64,000 nucleotides of DNA from JANOXC01 sp031418215. Lineage in GTDB: Bacteria; Bacteroidota; Bacteroidia; AKYH767-A; OLB10. Within the stretch, counting starts at the first letter, position 1, and each line of letters begins with the position of its first letter. The stretch covers positions 62,001 through 126,000 of the forward strand of contig JANOXC010000103.1 of assembly GCA_031418215.1 (NCBI GenBank). Reading direction: 5' to 3'. Below are positions 62,761 to 64,000 of this stretch, piece after piece. Made by a program: the position numbers and the translations under genes. The notes below the pieces were generated by a model. That model saw only the letters and a program-made list of their open reading frames with translations. It ran no database searches and was not told where the DNA came from.

Positions 62761-64000
62761 ATGTTAAAGCAGGGATTATACCAGAAACTCTTACAAAAAT
62801 TATCACCTCAGCAGATTCAACTGATGAAACTGTTGCAGGTGCCAACAGCATCTTTAGAGGAACGCATTAAAGAAGAACTGGAAGAAAACCCTGCACTGGA
62901 AGAAGGCAGTCCTGATGATATTGCTGAAGAAGAGACAAAAGAAAATGATCAGGAGGATGAACCAGAAATTACGAATGAAGAAGAATTAGTGCAGGAGGAA
63001 AAAGAAGAATATTCAGAAGAGGAAGTAACGGAATCATTAAAAGAACAGGATTCATTTGATATTGCTGATTACATAGAAGATGATGATGTACCTTACTACA
63101 AGCTGAATGCGAACAACGCATCAGCAGATGATGAAAGACCTGAATCACCCGTTGTAGTAACTATATCGTACCAGGATGCTTTACTCTCACAATTAGGGCT
63201 GAGTGATCTCGACGACAGAGAGTATTTGATCGGGCAGCATTTGATTGGCAGCCTTGATGATGACGGCTATTTACGTAGGGATTTATTTGCTATCGCTGAC
63301 GATCTTTCATTCACACAAAATATTATAACTGATGCAACGGAACTGGAGCATCTTTTAAAAGTGATTCAGACTTTCGATCCTCCGGGAATCGCTTCCCGTT
63401 CGCTGCAGGAATGCCTGTTGATACAGTTACATCGTAAAAAAAATACAGATAAATCCATTTCAATTGCCATTGATATTCTGGAAAATCACATGGAAGAGTT
63501 TTCACGTAAGCACTATGAAAAGATTGCACATTCATTGGGTATTATGGAAGATCAGTTGAAAAGCGGTATTGATGAAATACTTGCTTTGAATCCGAAACCA
63601 GGCGGAGGATCTTCTGAAGATTCACGTACATCCGCACAGATTACCCCTGACTTTATTCTTATTGTAAATAATGATGAAATAGAAATCAGCCTTAATTCAA
63701 AAAACGATCCTGACCTGCGTATCAGCAAATCATTTCAGGAGATGCTTAAATCCTATTCAACAGATAAAAAAAATAAATCAACACGGGAAGCCGTTTCATT
63801 TATCAAACAAAAAATTGAGGCAGCACGATGGTTTATTGATGCTATCAAGCAACGCCAGCATACCTTGCTCACCACAATGAATGCCATTGCCAATTACCAA
63901 CGTGAATATTTCCTGGAAGGTGATGAAAGAAAACTTCGTCCAATGATTTTAAAAGATATTGCAGACATTGTTGCACTTGATATCAGCACCGTTTCACGTG
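62761..64000 (+). CDS. rpoN: RNA polymerase sigma-54 factor RpoN, 5' part (cut by window end)
   Basis: Runs off the right edge after about 413 codons. Residues 1-50 hold the Gln/Leu-rich activator-interaction region (LLQKLSPQQIQLMKLLQVPT). A strongly acidic linker (about 50-120) follows, then the core-binding domain (FDPPGIASRSLQECLLIQL) and the start of the DNA-binding part (RPMILKDIADIVALDISTVSR). The RpoN box is missing only because the window ends. TACCTTTG at 62746-62753, directly before ATG, suggests a leaderless message. Confidence 0.96.
   Translation, partial: MLKQGLYQKLLQKLSPQQIQLMKLLQVPTASLEERIKEELEENPALEEGSPDDIAEEETKENDQEDEPEITNEEELVQEEKEEYSEEEVTESLKEQDSFDIADYIEDDDVPYYKLNANNASADDERPESPVVVTISYQDALLSQLGLSDLDDREYLIGQHLIGSLDDDGYLRRDLFAIADDLSFTQNIITDATELEHLLKVIQTFDPPGIASRSLQECLLIQLHRKKNTDKSISIAIDILENHMEEFSRKHYEKIAHSLGIMEDQLKSGIDEILALNPKPGGGSSEDSRTSAQITPDFILIVNNDEIEISLNSKNDPDLRISKSFQEMLKSYSTDKKNKSTREAVSFIKQKIEAARWFIDAIKQRQHTLLTTMNAIANYQREYFLEGDERKLRPMILKDIADIVALDISTVSR

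Noticed and set aside
1..64000. tRNA or rRNA genes
   Set aside because: I looked through the intergenic stretches for cloverleaf-like arms with CCA-side signals and conserved rRNA words and saw none; a covariance-model scan would be decisive.

Overview
The window comes from an AT-rich chromosome of a Bacteroidota bacterium, most likely from the Chitinophagales/Sphingobacteriia side. That placement is inferred from gene content only. The support is: two proteins with type IX secretion (T9SS) sorting tails and one huge protein with a gliding-motility/CHU_C type C-terminus; a complete alternative complex III operon joined to a heme-copper oxidase; a DUF5686 outer-membrane protein; promoters that look like the Bacteroidota TTTG / TAnnTTTG type; and almost no Shine-Dalgarno sequences. 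I saw no rRNA, tRNA, CRISPR array, prophage or insertion sequence. The window is mostly ordinary chromosomal housekeeping with small repeat-bearing accessory spots.

Layout. 1-5.1 kb: heme o synthase (cyoE) and a large repetitive T9SS cargo protein, both leftward. 5.5-11.5 kb: an unrecognised helical-repeat protein and a YyaL/DUF255 thioredoxin-fold protein rightward, then recQ leftward, separated by a two-hairpin terminator. 11.7-17.6 kb: an envelope cluster, kdsD, tatC, an AhpD-like protein, a DUF5686 protein and lptB. 17.6-21.8 kb: two unrecognised proteins, a TIGR01777 epimerase overlapping a photolyase, and a SlyD-like isomerase.

21.9-34.9 kb: a leftward respiratory operon, actA-actB-actC-actD-actE-actF-coxB-coxA, with a very good promoter match upstream of actA and a strong hairpin after coxA. 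Another gene starts on the coxA stop codon and runs through that hairpin. ActC and ActF are the membrane quinol-binding subunits, ActB carries the iron-sulfur clusters, and ActA/ActE carry hemes c that pass electrons to the Cu-A site of CoxB and the heme-copper centre of CoxA. cyoE at the left edge makes the heme o precursor of heme a. tatC is also in the window and could export ActB, which has a Tat-type leader.

35.1-42.7 kb: a mixed region with a SPOR-like protein, a TMEM175 channel gene broken at a T7 run just after two tandem-repeat arrays, an unlisted 56-residue protein, a SIMPL protein, a SirB-like membrane cytochrome c, lhgO, a second T9SS protein, a PD-(D/E)XK (GxxExxY) gene bracketed by inverted repeats, and a lipoprotein MsrA. 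42.8-53.5 kb: the 1568-residue CHU_C protein, a tolC/adaptor/tsaB operon, an ECF sigma factor overlapping a membrane protein that joins an anti-sigma-like cytoplasmic part to a trypsin-like protease, and a small lipoprotein. 53.6-64 kb: an exonuclease/GIY-YIG protein, a short DnaE polymerase, purN, dxs, asnS and the 5' part of rpoN (sigma-54), cut by the window end.

The most unusual items are the sigma factor/membrane protease pair, the repeat-flanked GxxExxY cassette, the frameshifted TMEM175 locus, the gene launched through the coxA terminator, the six-heme ActA and the short DnaE with its nuclease partner.
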